Source: 70-18 sp041691815
GTDB lineage: Bacteria > Pseudomonadota > Alphaproteobacteria > Acetobacterales > Acetobacteraceae
Assembly (NCBI GenBank): GCA_041691815.1
Contig: JBEPTZ010000147.1
Span: 1 to 10,101, forward strand
Reading direction: 5' to 3'
DNA: 10,101 nucleotides
A program made the translations under genes and the position numbers. Positions 1 to 6,297 of this stretch are shown piece by piece. The first letter of the stretch is position 1, and each line of letters begins with the position of its first letter. The notes beneath the pieces were generated by a model. It did no database searches and was not told the origin of the DNA. It saw nothing but the letters and a program-made list of their open reading frames with translations.

Positions 1-196
1 GCTGGGGGCCGGCGTTGGGCCGGGGGCCGGCGGCAGGCGGGCGGCGGCGGAGGCGCGGCGGGCGGCCGGCGGGCGCGGATGATCGGGAGGGACGAGCATG
101 CGGCTGTCTCGCACCGGCTTGGGCGGCGGTCAACGTCCGGACCGGCATGGCCCGGGTGCATGGCCGGGCGGCGGCATGGCGCGGTATCCTGGCCGG

Positions 197-778
197 ATGC
201 AGCCCGATTCGCCGCCGCAAGCAGCCGAACCCGCGCCCAGCCGCGACGCCGATCTGCGGGCGCTGTTCGGCGGCTTCTTCTCGGTGGGGATCAGCGGCTT
301 CGGCGGCACGCTGCCCTGGGCGCGGCGGATGGTGGTGGAGCGGCGGGGCTGGCTGAGTCCGGCCGAGTTCACCGATCTGCTGGCGCTGTGCCAGTTTCTG
401 CCGGGGCCGAACATCATCAACCTGTCGGTCTGCCTGGGCGCGCGGTTTCGCGGCATGGCGGGGGCGGCGGCGGCGCTGGCCGGGCTGCTGGCGGCGCCGC
501 TGGTGATCATGCTGGCGCTGGGCGCGCTGTATGGCGCATCGGGCGACAATGCCTTGCTGGGGCGGGCATTCGGCGGGCTGGCGGCGGCGGCCTCCGGGCT
601 GGTGCTGGCCACCGCGCTGCAGATCGCCGCCCCGTTGCGCGGGCGGAGGCTGGGGCTGGCGGTGGCCGGCGTGGCGCTGCTGGCGATCGCCGGGCTGCGG
701 CTGCCGCTGCTGCCGACCATGCTGGTGCTGGCGCCGCTCAGCATCGCATTGCACCGGGCAGGCGAGCGGGCGGCATGA
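197..778 (+). CDS. Chromate transporter, N-terminal-type half (short-chain CHR family)
   Basis: This 193-residue membrane protein is the first of two half-size CHR-family proteins, which together are expected to form a chromate/oxyanion transporter in the inner membrane. The family signature is visible: a Gly-rich GFGGTLPWARR motif at residues 34-44, followed by RRGWLSPAEF (49-58) and the QFLPGPN motif (66-72), then several Ala/Leu/Gly-rich membrane segments up to the C-terminus. Full-length ChrA is about 400 residues with two homologous halves; this is a single half. The stop TGA overlaps the ATG of the next gene (ATGA), indicating translational coupling. The start is uncertain. An in-frame ATG at 98 has a much better Shine-Dalgarno (GGGAGGGA at 85-92), but the 33 residues it would add are Gly/Arg/Pro-rich and use more A/T at third codon positions than the rest of the gene, so ATG 197 is preferred. 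ATG 176 is a third option. Family assignment is firm; transport of chromate itself is inferred from the family. Confidence 0.85.
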   Translation: MQPDSPPQAAEPAPSRDADLRALFGGFFSVGISGFGGTLPWARRMVVERRGWLSPAEFTDLLALCQFLPGPNIINLSVCLGARFRGMAGAAAALAGLLAAPLVIMLALGALYGASGDNALLGRAFGGLAAAASGLVLATALQIAAPLRGRRLGLAVAGVALLAIAGLRLPLLPTMLVLAPLSIALHRAGERAA

Positions 779-1296
779 GCGACGTTGCGGCGCTGGGTGG
801 GCTGTTCGCGCAGCTTTCGTTGATTTCGGTGGGCGGCGTGAACACCGTGCTGCCGGAGTTGCAGCGCCAGGTGGTGGACGTACACCACTGGATGAGCGGG
901 GTGGAGTTTGTCGGCCTCTATGGGCTGGCGCAGGCGGCGCCGGGGCCGAACATGCTGGTTTCGACGCTGATCGGCTATCGGGTGGCCGGGCTGGCCGGGG
1001 CGCTGATGGCAACCGTGGCGCTGGTCGGGCCGCCGGTGGTGCTGTCGTTCGTGGTGGCGCAACTGTGGCACCGGTTTCGCGACCGGCCGTGGCGGCGGCT
1101 TGTGCAGGCCGGGTTGACGCCGGTGACCGCCGGGCTGGTGATGTCGGCCGCGGTGCTGCTGTGCATGACCACGGCGACCAGCCTGGCGGCGGGCGTGCTG
1201 TCGCTGGCCACCGCCGCGGTGCTGCTGACCCGGCGGGTGCATCCGCTGTGGATGCTGGGGCTGGGGGCGGTGCTGGGGGTGGCGGGGCTGGTTTAG
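775..1296 (+). CDS. Chromate transporter, C-terminal-type half (short-chain CHR family)
   Basis: This 173-residue membrane protein is the partner of the preceding half transporter. It repeats the same CHR signature in diverged form: SVGGVNTVLPELQRQVV at residues 18-34 and QAAPGPN at 53-59, then IGYRVAGLAGAL and a VGPPVVL turn at 84-90, with hydrophobic segments to the end. Its ATG lies inside the stop region of the upstream gene (ATGA overlap), so the two are almost certainly one transcript and probably form a heteromer equivalent to one full-length ChrA. In known short-chain CHR pairs both halves are needed; that requirement is family knowledge. The last hydrophobic segment ends only about three residues after a Gly/Val run, so the C-terminus is very short. 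The TAG stop at 1294-1296 overlaps the stop codon of the convergent copper ATPase gene. No ChrB-type regulator is visible in the window. Confidence 0.85.
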   Translation: MSDVAALGGLFAQLSLISVGGVNTVLPELQRQVVDVHHWMSGVEFVGLYGLAQAAPGPNMLVSTLIGYRVAGLAGALMATVALVGPPVVLSFVVAQLWHRFRDRPWRRLVQAGLTPVTAGLVMSAAVLLCMTTATSLAAGVLSLATAAVLLTRRVHPLWMLGLGAVLGVAGLV

Positions 1297-3461
1297 CTCC
1301 CTGGCCGCCAGCGGCGCAGCAGCAGCGCGTTGGTGACCACGCTGACCGAGGAGAACGCCATCGCCGCACCGGCCACCACCGGGCTCAGCAGGCCGGCGGC
1401 GGCGATCGGGATGCCGAGCACGTTATAGGCCAGCGCCCAGAACAGGCCCTGGCGCAGCTTGCTCCAGGTGCGGCGGGACAGGCTGATGGCGTCGGCCACC
1501 AGCATCGGGTCGCCGCGCATCAGGGTGACGCCGGCGGCTGCCATCGCCACATCGGTGCCGCTGCCCATCGCGAAGCCGACATCGGCGGCGGCCAGCGCCG
1601 GGGCGTCGTTGACGCCGTCACCGACCATGGCGACGACGTGGCCGCCCTGGCGGAGGGCGGCGACGCGGGCGGCCTTGTCGGCGGGCAGCACCTCGGCCAG
1701 CACCTCGTCGATGCCGATGGCGTGGCCGACCGCCTCGGCGGCGGCGCGGTTGTCGCCGGAGACCAGCACGCTGCGGATGCCCATGGCATGCAGCCGGGCG
1801 ATGGCCGGGGCGGCGCCGGGTTTCACGGTGTCGCCGAAGCCGAGCAGGCCGAGCAGTTCGCCGTCGGCGGTGGCCAGCCAGGCCATGGTGCGGCCTTGCG
1901 CGGCCAGTGCCTCGGCGCCGGCGGCCAGCGGGGCGGGGTCGCCGCCGGCTTCCAGCAGCAGCTTGCGGCTGCCGAGGACGTAGCGGCGGCCGTCGATGGT
2001 GGCCTCGACGCCGCGGCCGGGCAGTGCGCGCATTGCGGTGGCGGGTGGTGGTGGGGCAGCGAGGGCGGTCAGCACGGCGCGGGCCAGCGGGTGTTCGCTA
2101 CCGGCTTGCAGGGCGGCGGCCAGGCGCAGGACGGCCTCACGGGTCTGGCCGCTGGCTGGCAGGATGTCGGTGACGACCGGGCGGCCTTCAGTCAGCGTGC
2201 CGGTCTTGTCGAAGGCGGCGATGGAGACCAGGTGGGCGCGTTCCAGCGCTTCGGCGTCCTTAATCAGGATGCCGTGGCGGGCGGCGACGCCGGTGCCGAC
2301 CATGATCGCGGTTGGCGTCGCCAGGCCCATGGCGCAGGGGCAGGCGATCACCAGCACCGAGACGGCGTTGATCAGGGCGGCCGACACCCCTGCCCCGGCC
2401 AGCCACCAGCCGAGGAAGGTGGCCAGGGCGATGGCCACCACCACCGGCACGAACACCGCGCTGACCCGGTCGGCGAGGCGCTGGATGGAGGGTTTGGCGG
2501 CTTGCGCGTCCTCGACCAGGCGGACCATGCGGGCCAGCACGGTCTCGGCGCCGATGGCGGTGGTTTCGACGCGCAGCAGGGATTCGCCGTTGATCGCGCC
2601 GCCGGTGACGCGGTCGCCGGGCTGCTTGGCGACCGGCAGGCTCTCGCCGGTCAGCAGGCTTTCGTCGACGCTGCCGGCGCCGTCGCGGACCACGCCGTCG
2701 ACTGGCAGGCGTTCGCCCGTGCGGACCAGGACGAGGTCGCCGAGCAGCACGTCGTCGAGCGGGATTTCGGTCTCGGCGCCGTGGCGGAGCACGCGGGCGC
2801 GGTCGGGGCGCAGGGCGGCCAGGGCGGAGATCGCGGCGGTGGTGCGGGCGCGGGCGCGGCCCTCCAGCCAGCGGCCGAGCAGGACCAGGGTGATGACGGT
2901 GGCGGAGGCCTCGAAATAGAGATGGCCGGGGGGGTGGCCGGCCCAGGCGGCGGCGGCGACGTCGACGGTGGATAATGCGAAGGCGGCGGTGGTGCCGAGG
3001 GCGACCAGCAGGTCCATGTTGCCGGTGCCGCCGCGCAGCGCCTTCCAGCCGGCGGAATAGAAGCGCCAGCCGATCCAGAACTGCACCGGGGCGGCCAGCA
3101 GGAGTTGTGCCCAGCCGGGCGGCATCAGGCGGTGTTCGAGACCGAACGGCATCAGCAGCATCGGCACCAGCAGCGGCAAGGTGAGGAGGCCGGCGGCGAT
3201 CAGGTGCCAGGGCAGGCCATCTGGCGGGCGGCGGCTGGGCTGGCTGCGGTCGGTGAGCGTGGCGCCATAGCCGGCGCGGGCCACGGCACTGGTGAGCGCC
3301 TCCAGCGCCACCTGCGGGCCGGCGGTGACCCTGGCGCGGTTGGTGGCCAGATTGACCTGCGCCTGTTCGACGCCGTCTACCCGGCCGAGCACCTTTTCCA
3401 CCCGCGACACGCAGGCGGCGCAGGTCATGCCTTCGATGTCGAGATCAATGGTCTTGCTCAT
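1293..3461 (-). CDS. copA: Copper-translocating P-type (P1B) ATPase, CopA-like
   Basis: This 722-residue protein is an intact heavy-metal P1B ATPase that would pump Cu(I) out of the cytoplasm using ATP. It has one N-terminal heavy-metal-binding domain with GMTCAAC (Cys14, Cys17). Then come the membrane helices, the actuator TGES (271-274), the CPC metal site in the sixth helix (374-376), the phosphorylation motif DKTGT (Asp418), the nucleotide-binding SEHP (455-458), the hinge GDGVND (614-619), and late-helix YN (679-680) and MAFSS (701-705). The CPC plus YN plus MxxSS set is the known Cu(I)-selective (P1B-1) pattern, which supports CopA over Zn/Cd pumps. Length is within the family range. 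The ATG at 3459-3461 directly precedes the metal-binding domain and has a weak GGGA ribosome site. The gene converges on the chromate transporter pair with overlapping stop codons and is divergent from uppP. No copper regulator or chaperone gene is visible next to it. Confidence 0.95.
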   Translation of the reverse strand: MSKTIDLDIEGMTCAACVSRVEKVLGRVDGVEQAQVNLATNRARVTAGPQVALEALTSAVARAGYGATLTDRSQPSRRPPDGLPWHLIAAGLLTLPLLVPMLLMPFGLEHRLMPPGWAQLLLAAPVQFWIGWRFYSAGWKALRGGTGNMDLLVALGTTAAFALSTVDVAAAAWAGHPPGHLYFEASATVITLVLLGRWLEGRARARTTAAISALAALRPDRARVLRHGAETEIPLDDVLLGDLVLVRTGERLPVDGVVRDGAGSVDESLLTGESLPVAKQPGDRVTGGAINGESLLRVETTAIGAETVLARMVRLVEDAQAAKPSIQRLADRVSAVFVPVVVAIALATFLGWWLAGAGVSAALINAVSVLVIACPCAMGLATPTAIMVGTGVAARHGILIKDAEALERAHLVSIAAFDKTGTLTEGRPVVTDILPASGQTREAVLRLAAALQAGSEHPLARAVLTALAAPPPPATAMRALPGRGVEATIDGRRYVLGSRKLLLEAGGDPAPLAAGAEALAAQGRTMAWLATADGELLGLLGFGDTVKPGAAPAIARLHAMGIRSVLVSGDNRAAAEAVGHAIGIDEVLAEVLPADKAARVAALRQGGHVVAMVGDGVNDAPALAAADVGFAMGSGTDVAMAAAGVTLMRGDPMLVADAISLSRRTWSKLRQGLFWALAYNVLGIPIAAAGLLSPVVAGAAMAFSSVSVVTNALLLRRWRPGS

Positions 3462-3496
3462 GGTTCCCAGGTGGCGTGGCGCCCCGGCGTTTTACA

Positions 3497-3527
3497 AGTA
3501 TCCGATCTGCCGGGACAGCATTGCCAA
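3497..3527 (-). promoter_or_regulatory. Possible copA promoter with 19-bp spacer (CueR/MerR-type geometry)
   Basis: Read on the minus strand there is a TTGGCA element (3522-3527) and a GATACT element (3497-3502) separated by exactly 19 bp. A partial dyad (CTG...CAG, 3507-3518) is centred in the spacer, and the implied transcript start lies about 29 bases before the copA ATG. Over-long 19-bp spacers with a central dyad are the known hallmark of promoters activated by MerR-family regulators such as CueR. The dyad pairs at only 4 of 6 positions and does not match the classical CueR half site, so this is a suggestion. Confidence 0.3.
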
Positions 3528-3585
3528 AGCGCGCGGTTTCCGCCACCACACGCCGCCTGCCCCTGCCCCCGTCCCGGAGAGCCAT

Positions 3586-4434
3586 ATGAATTCCATCCAG
3601 GCCATTGCGGTCGCCATCATGCAGGGCGCCACCGAGTTGTTCCCGGTCAGCAGCCTGGGCCATGCGGTGGTGCTGCCGGCGGTGCTGAACTGGCACCTGG
3701 ACCAGCGGGCGCCGGCGTTCCTGCCGTTCCTGGTGATGCTGCATCTGGGCACCGCGGTGGCGCTGCTGGCGTATTTCTGGGGCGACTGGTGGCGGCTGGC
3801 GATGGGCATCCTGGGCCGTTACGACGCGCCTCATAACGCCGAGGCGCGGCGGGTGTTCGCGCTGATCGTGCTGGCGACGATCCCCGCCGTGGTGGTCGGC
3901 TTCGTGCTGGAGAAGCCGCTGCGGGTGCTGTTCGGCACGCCGTCGGTGGCCGCGGCGTTTCTGGTGGTGAACGGGGTGATGCTGCTGTTCGGCGAGAAGG
4001 TCCGCAGCCTCGGCAACCGGCAGCTTTCCACCCTCACACCGCGCGATGCGTTGCTGATCGGCTGCGCGCAGTGCTCGGCGTTGATCCCTGGGATTTCGCG
4101 CTCGGGGGCGACCATTGTCGCCGGGCTGCTGCGCGGCATCGACTACGCGGGGGCGGCGCATTTCTCGTTTTTGATCGCCACCCCGATCATCTTCGGGGCC
4201 ACCGTGCTGGAGGTGCCGAAGCTGCTGCATGCCGATATTCCTGCCGGCACCTTTGCGATCTCGGCGCTGGCGGCGGTGGTGGCCGGGGTGACCGCCTGGC
4301 TCTCCACCTGGTTCCTGATGCGCTATTTCAGGGCTCACGACGCGCAGGAACTGGATAACTGGGCGCTGAACCCGTTCGGCTACTACTGCATCGTGGTCGG
4401 GCTGGCGGCGCTCGGCTACCTGTTCATCGTATAG
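3586..4434 (+). CDS. uppP: Undecaprenyl-diphosphate phosphatase, UppP/BacA family
   Basis: This 282-residue polytopic membrane protein would dephosphorylate undecaprenyl diphosphate so that the lipid carrier can be reused in peptidoglycan and other envelope polymer synthesis; over-supply gives bacitracin resistance in known cases. Two family signatures are clear: QGATELFPVSSLGH (13-26) and PGISRSGATI (168-177). Glu17, Ser23, His26 and Arg172 correspond to E. coli BacA Glu21, Ser27, His30 and Arg174. The first glutamate of the E. coli motif (Glu17) is Gln13 here. From memory, the QGxTELFPVSSLGH form is also found in a proteobacterial UppP subfamily. The ATG at 3586 is chosen because a GGAGA ribosome site (3576-3580) precedes it by 5 bases and the protein then starts exactly where the family starts; the frame is open further upstream but runs through the copA promoter region. 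It is followed by a strong hairpin and a convergent cell-wall hydrolase gene. Confidence 0.93.
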   Translation: MNSIQAIAVAIMQGATELFPVSSLGHAVVLPAVLNWHLDQRAPAFLPFLVMLHLGTAVALLAYFWGDWWRLAMGILGRYDAPHNAEARRVFALIVLATIPAVVVGFVLEKPLRVLFGTPSVAAAFLVVNGVMLLFGEKVRSLGNRQLSTLTPRDALLIGCAQCSALIPGISRSGATIVAGLLRGIDYAGAAHFSFLIATPIIFGATVLEVPKLLHADIPAGTFAISALAAVVAGVTAWLSTWFLMRYFRAHDAQELDNWALNPFGYYCIVVGLAALGYLFIV

Positions 4435-4447
4435 CGACGGCAAACGA

Positions 4448-4484
4448 CAACGCCCCGGCGACCGTGGCGGTCGCCGGGGCGTTG
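4448..4484. terminator. Perfect GC-rich hairpin, likely bidirectional terminator
   Basis: A perfect 16-bp stem (4448-4463 with 4469-4484) closes a 5-base loop, 13 bases after the uppP stop and 39 bases beyond the stop of the convergent CHAP gene. The position between two convergent 3' ends argues for a shared terminator. No long T run follows on either strand (TCGTTTG on the minus side is the best), so termination efficiency is uncertain. Confidence 0.7.
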
Positions 4485-4503
4485 CTATGTTGCGGTCTGC
4501 TGG

Positions 4504-4540
4504 TCAGCGCAGCGAGCGGGGGATCAGCGCAGCGAGCGGG
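4504..4540. repeat. 17-bp tandem duplication at the CHAP gene stop codon
   Basis: The sequence TCAGCGCAGCGAGCGGG occurs at 4504-4520 and again at 4524-4540, separated by 3 bases (period 20). On the minus strand the copy at 4524-4540 encodes the last residues and the TGA stop of the CHAP gene, and the other copy lies just downstream of it. The duplication therefore includes a second copy of the stop region. Confidence 0.85.
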
Positions 4541-5426
4541 TCGGGGCGTCGATCACGTTTGTTGAGCCGCGGCCATGCCGGGGGGCGTCGGCGACTTCCA
4601 CCGCCGCGTGACGGACCGCGACCGAGACAATGCCGCCATGCGCGGGGGCCAGGGTGTTGGCCACCATCATGCCGCGATCCGGACGATCGTAGATGAAGCC
4701 GTAGGTGGGATAGACGCTGCCGAACGTGCCGCTGTGGCCCAGGCCGACGCGGACCTCGGACCAGTCGTTATTGGCCGACACGTCGACCACCGGGATGCCG
4801 CGCGACACGCCACCCTTGCTGGCGCCGGGGCCGGCCCAGTTGGCATGGTCGATCTCGATCTCACGGGTGTTGAGGACTTTTGCCACCACGGCGACATGGC
4901 CGAGCCGCATCCGGCCGGTGGCGCGGAAGTTCAGCACGCTGCCCTGCTCGGGCCGGGCGCCGCGGGCGTAGATGCCGGTCGCGGCCTCCCACCAGTTGGT
5001 GGCATTGCCCTTCAGTTCGATCCCCGAGGCCGCCCGGGCGAACGGCACGCAACTGATGCCGCCGTAATACGCCGTGGTGGTATAGCGGGCCTTGCTGTGC
5101 TTGCTGTGGAACTGGTGGCGGGAGGCGACCTGATGCCCGCTGCGGCGCAGTTGCGCCTTGGACACCGGGGCAACATGGCGCTTGAGCTTCTGGCCGCTGA
5201 CCAGGCGCGCCTTGGTGGTGTGGGGGCTGGTGCTGCGCGCCTTGGCCACCGCCTGGCGCGCCGGGGCGTGCCTGGCGACGGTGCTGTGATGGGACTGTTG
5301 GTTGGCTCGCGCCGCCTCGGCGGGAGGGGCTAGCAGTAGGACGGCAGCGAATGCAGAGGCAAATACCGTGCCAAGCAACCCGCTGCGGATACTGAATCCG
5401 CTTCTCCCATCCTGTCGTGACCCCAT
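4524..5426 (-). CDS. Secreted CHAP-domain protein, probable peptidoglycan hydrolase/amidase
   Basis: This 300-residue exported protein has a signal peptide (basic RSGFSIR then a hydrophobic core ending APPAEAA near residue 39). A 75-residue linker rich in Lys, Arg and His follows, then a CHAP domain from about 118 to 250. The CHAP (NlpC/P60-like cysteine peptidase) active site is visible as Cys126 in ISCVPFARAASG, His177 in LGHVAVV, and a polar HANW motif (His194, Asn196). WSEVRVGLG, YPTYGFIYD and similar strands follow. CHAP domains cleave peptide or amide bonds in peptidoglycan; the exact bond is not predictable here. A 50-residue tail of unknown function ends the protein. ATG 5424-5426 is chosen because AAGGGG (5434-5439) precedes it by 7 bases; an adjacent TTG (5427-5429) is less well spaced. 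It is convergent with uppP and has a long lower-GC leader region upstream that probably carries its promoter. Confidence 0.88.
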   Translation of the reverse strand: MGSRQDGRSGFSIRSGLLGTVFASAFAAVLLLAPPAEAARANQQSHHSTVARHAPARQAVAKARSTSPHTTKARLVSGQKLKRHVAPVSKAQLRRSGHQVASRHQFHSKHSKARYTTTAYYGGISCVPFARAASGIELKGNATNWWEAATGIYARGARPEQGSVLNFRATGRMRLGHVAVVAKVLNTREIEIDHANWAGPGASKGGVSRGIPVVDVSANNDWSEVRVGLGHSGTFGSVYPTYGFIYDRPDRGMMVANTLAPAHGGIVSVAVRHAAVEVADAPRHGRGSTNVIDAPTRSLR

Positions 5427-5456
5427 CAACCGACCCCTTATCCGCTATCAAACGCT

Positions 5457-5481
5457 GGGTATCGGGTAACAACTGGGTTAC
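5457..5481. promoter_or_regulatory. Three GGGTWWC heptamers upstream of the CHAP gene, possible operator
   Basis: GGGTATC (5457-5463), GGGTAAC (5464-5470) and GGGTTAC (5475-5481) lie 31-55 bases upstream of the CHAP start. The last two also contain an inverted GTAAC-N6-GTTAC pair. Repeated half sites close to a start codon are typical of a regulator binding site, but I do not recognise the regulator and could not assess chance occurrence. Confidence 0.3.
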
Positions 5482-5528
5482 GTCACTGACAACCCGAGAA
5501 AGCACGAATTGCGGGGCGGGCATGCAAT

Positions 5529-5557
5529 TTTGTAAAATCGACCGGTGAAATGGGCAA
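5529..5557 (-). promoter_or_regulatory. Candidate sigma-70-like promoter for the CHAP gene
   Basis: On the minus strand TTGCCC (5552-5557) and TACAAA (5529-5534) are separated by 17 bp and each matches the housekeeping consensus at 4 of 6 positions. The implied transcript would start near 5520 and carry a leader of about 95 bases. It sits in an AT-richer patch, which raises the chance of coincidental matches; a TTGCGG/TAAAAT pair with an 18-bp spacer on the plus strand (5509-5538) overlaps it. Confidence 0.3.
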
Positions 5558-5732
5558 AAAATACGGAAAAATGTCCTAGCTCTCCGCTTTGTGTTGCGCC
5601 TGTGGCTAACTTGTCGCTTGCATGTGGCGAAAATGCCACGAACTTTTCGGGTCGAAAAATGGTGCCAGCCTGTCCGATTCGTCACGAAATGTCCGGATCG
5701 TTTTATTTCCAGCTGACACATTACGTGATGTC
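5558..5732. other. Non-coding lower-GC stretch with small inverted repeats
   Basis: Between the CHAP promoter region and the ridA 3' end I see no convincing gene. The base composition is clearly more A/T-rich than the neighbours. It holds short inverted repeats: GTGGC/GCCAC (5624-5628 and 5635-5639), TTTTCG/CGAAAA (5644-5649 and 5653-5658) and TTCGT/ACGAA (5678-5682 and 5684-5688). ATGTCC occurs three times (5571, 5689, 5728). The plus frame that is open from 5545 continues through ridA and is treated as a shadow. The role is unknown; regulatory DNA or a small RNA are possible. Confidence 0.4.
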
Positions 5733-5760
5733 CGGTGGCGGCCGGGACCGGCCGCCACCG
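5733..5760 (-). terminator. GC-rich hairpin downstream of ridA, possible terminator
   Basis: A perfect 12-bp stem (5733-5744 with 5749-5760) with a GGAC loop lies 32 bases past the ridA stop on the minus strand. No T tract follows, so it could be a Rho-assisted terminator, an mRNA-stabilising hairpin, or the end of an unseen small RNA. Confidence 0.5.
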
Positions 5761-5792
5761 AAGCATCATCGGGTGGTTAACCCTGGGCAGGG

Positions 5793-6143
5793 CTACTTGC
5801 AGGCGGTCACCATGATTTCCACCAGGATGCGCGGATCGGCCATGTTGGCCTGCACGCAGGCGCGGGCCGGCGCGCCGTCCTTCGGCAGCCAGTTGCACCA
5901 CAGTTCGTTCATCGCGTCGCGGTCGCGGATGTCCTTCAGCCAGATCTGCGCCTGCAGCAGGCGGGTCTTGTCGGTGCCGTGGGTCTCCAGGATGGAGTCG
6001 ATCAACGCCAGCGTCTCGGCGGTCTGGCCTTTGATGTCCTTGCTGACATCCTTCGCCGTGCAGCCCTGCACATAGACGAAGTTGTGATACTCCACGGCCT
6101 TGGACAGCACCTTGTTCGGCTCGGTGCGGATGATCTTGCTCAT
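5793..6143 (-). CDS. RidA family (YjgF/YER057c/UK114) protein
   Basis: This 116-residue cytoplasmic protein belongs to the Rid superfamily, whose RidA members hydrolyse reactive enamines/imines released by PLP enzymes such as threonine dehydratase; they are homotrimers. Supporting features are the length, the early VYVQGCTAKD strand (23-32), the central GQTAETLALIDSILETHG helix (39-56), and the late PARACVQANM (92-101) and ILVEIMVTA (106-114) strands. Arg94 aligns with the catalytic Arg105 of E. coli RidA, so deaminase activity is plausible, although substitutions around it (AC before VQANMADP) make assignment to true RidA rather than a Rid1-7 subgroup uncertain. The ATG at 6141-6143 is supported by AAGGGG nine bases upstream. 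The gene is divergent from the HD-domain gene, with about 154 bp between the starts. Confidence 0.9.
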   Translation of the reverse strand: MSKIIRTEPNKVLSKAVEYHNFVYVQGCTAKDVSKDIKGQTAETLALIDSILETHGTDKTRLLQAQIWLKDIRDRDAMNELWCNWLPKDGAPARACVQANMADPRILVEIMVTACK

Positions 6144-6207
6144 GACGGCGATCCCCTTGCGGATGTTGCGTTCCGCGCGGTTCTAGCAGCCCGCCGGAGG
6201 TAAGGCG

Positions 6208-6279
6208 ATGGGGGAGGCAGAGGCGCGGCAGAACGCGCTGTGCGTCGCCGCGGCCAGTGGGCATACTCGCCGGCAATGA
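6208..6279 (+). CDS. Possible 23-residue small ORF/leader peptide upstream of the HD gene
   Basis: A 24-codon frame starts at ATG 6208 with an ideal Shine-Dalgarno (GGAGGTAAGG at 6196-6205; GGAGGT to ATG spacing 6). It ends with TGA at 6277-6279, 18 bases before the HD gene start. The peptide begins MGEAEARQNAL and ends GHTRRQ; it is Ala/Arg-rich, without a membrane segment or an amino-acid run typical of attenuation peptides. It could be a leader coupled to the HD gene or a coincidental site in G-rich DNA. No homology is claimed. Confidence 0.3.
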   Translation: MGEAEARQNALCVAAASGHTRRQ

Positions 6280-6297
6280 CCAGGGGAGTACCGCCTT

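Noticed and set aside
4..41. Runs of G on the plus strand, possible G-quadruplex
   Set aside because: Four G runs exist, but the loops (8, 2 and about 12 bases) are long and irregular, and such runs are common in this base composition.
2..82. Possible C-terminal tail of an upstream plus-strand gene ending at TGA 80-82
   Set aside because: The 26 Gly/Ala/Arg-rich codons could be a gene end but are indistinguishable from random translation of G/C-rich DNA without the sequence to the left.
531..2975. 814-residue plus-strand open frame across the chromate genes and antisense to copA
   Set aside because: Its Gly/Ala/Arg-rich translation has no motifs, and it overlaps two well-recognised genes in other frames; long shadow frames are expected at this GC content.
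5774..5783. GTTAACC as a possible CtrA half site
   Set aside because: Only one half site is present at the ridA 3' end, with no second TTAA at the required spacing.
5545..6075. 176-residue plus-strand frame starting in the gap and covering ridA
   Set aside because: Most of it is antisense to a confident RidA gene, the start has no clear ribosome site, and the gap part has no coding character.
4861..6276. 471-residue minus-strand frame running from upstream of ridA into the CHAP gene
   Set aside because: It reads ridA and the CHAP gene in the wrong frame and joins them through the non-coding gap; no family motifs.
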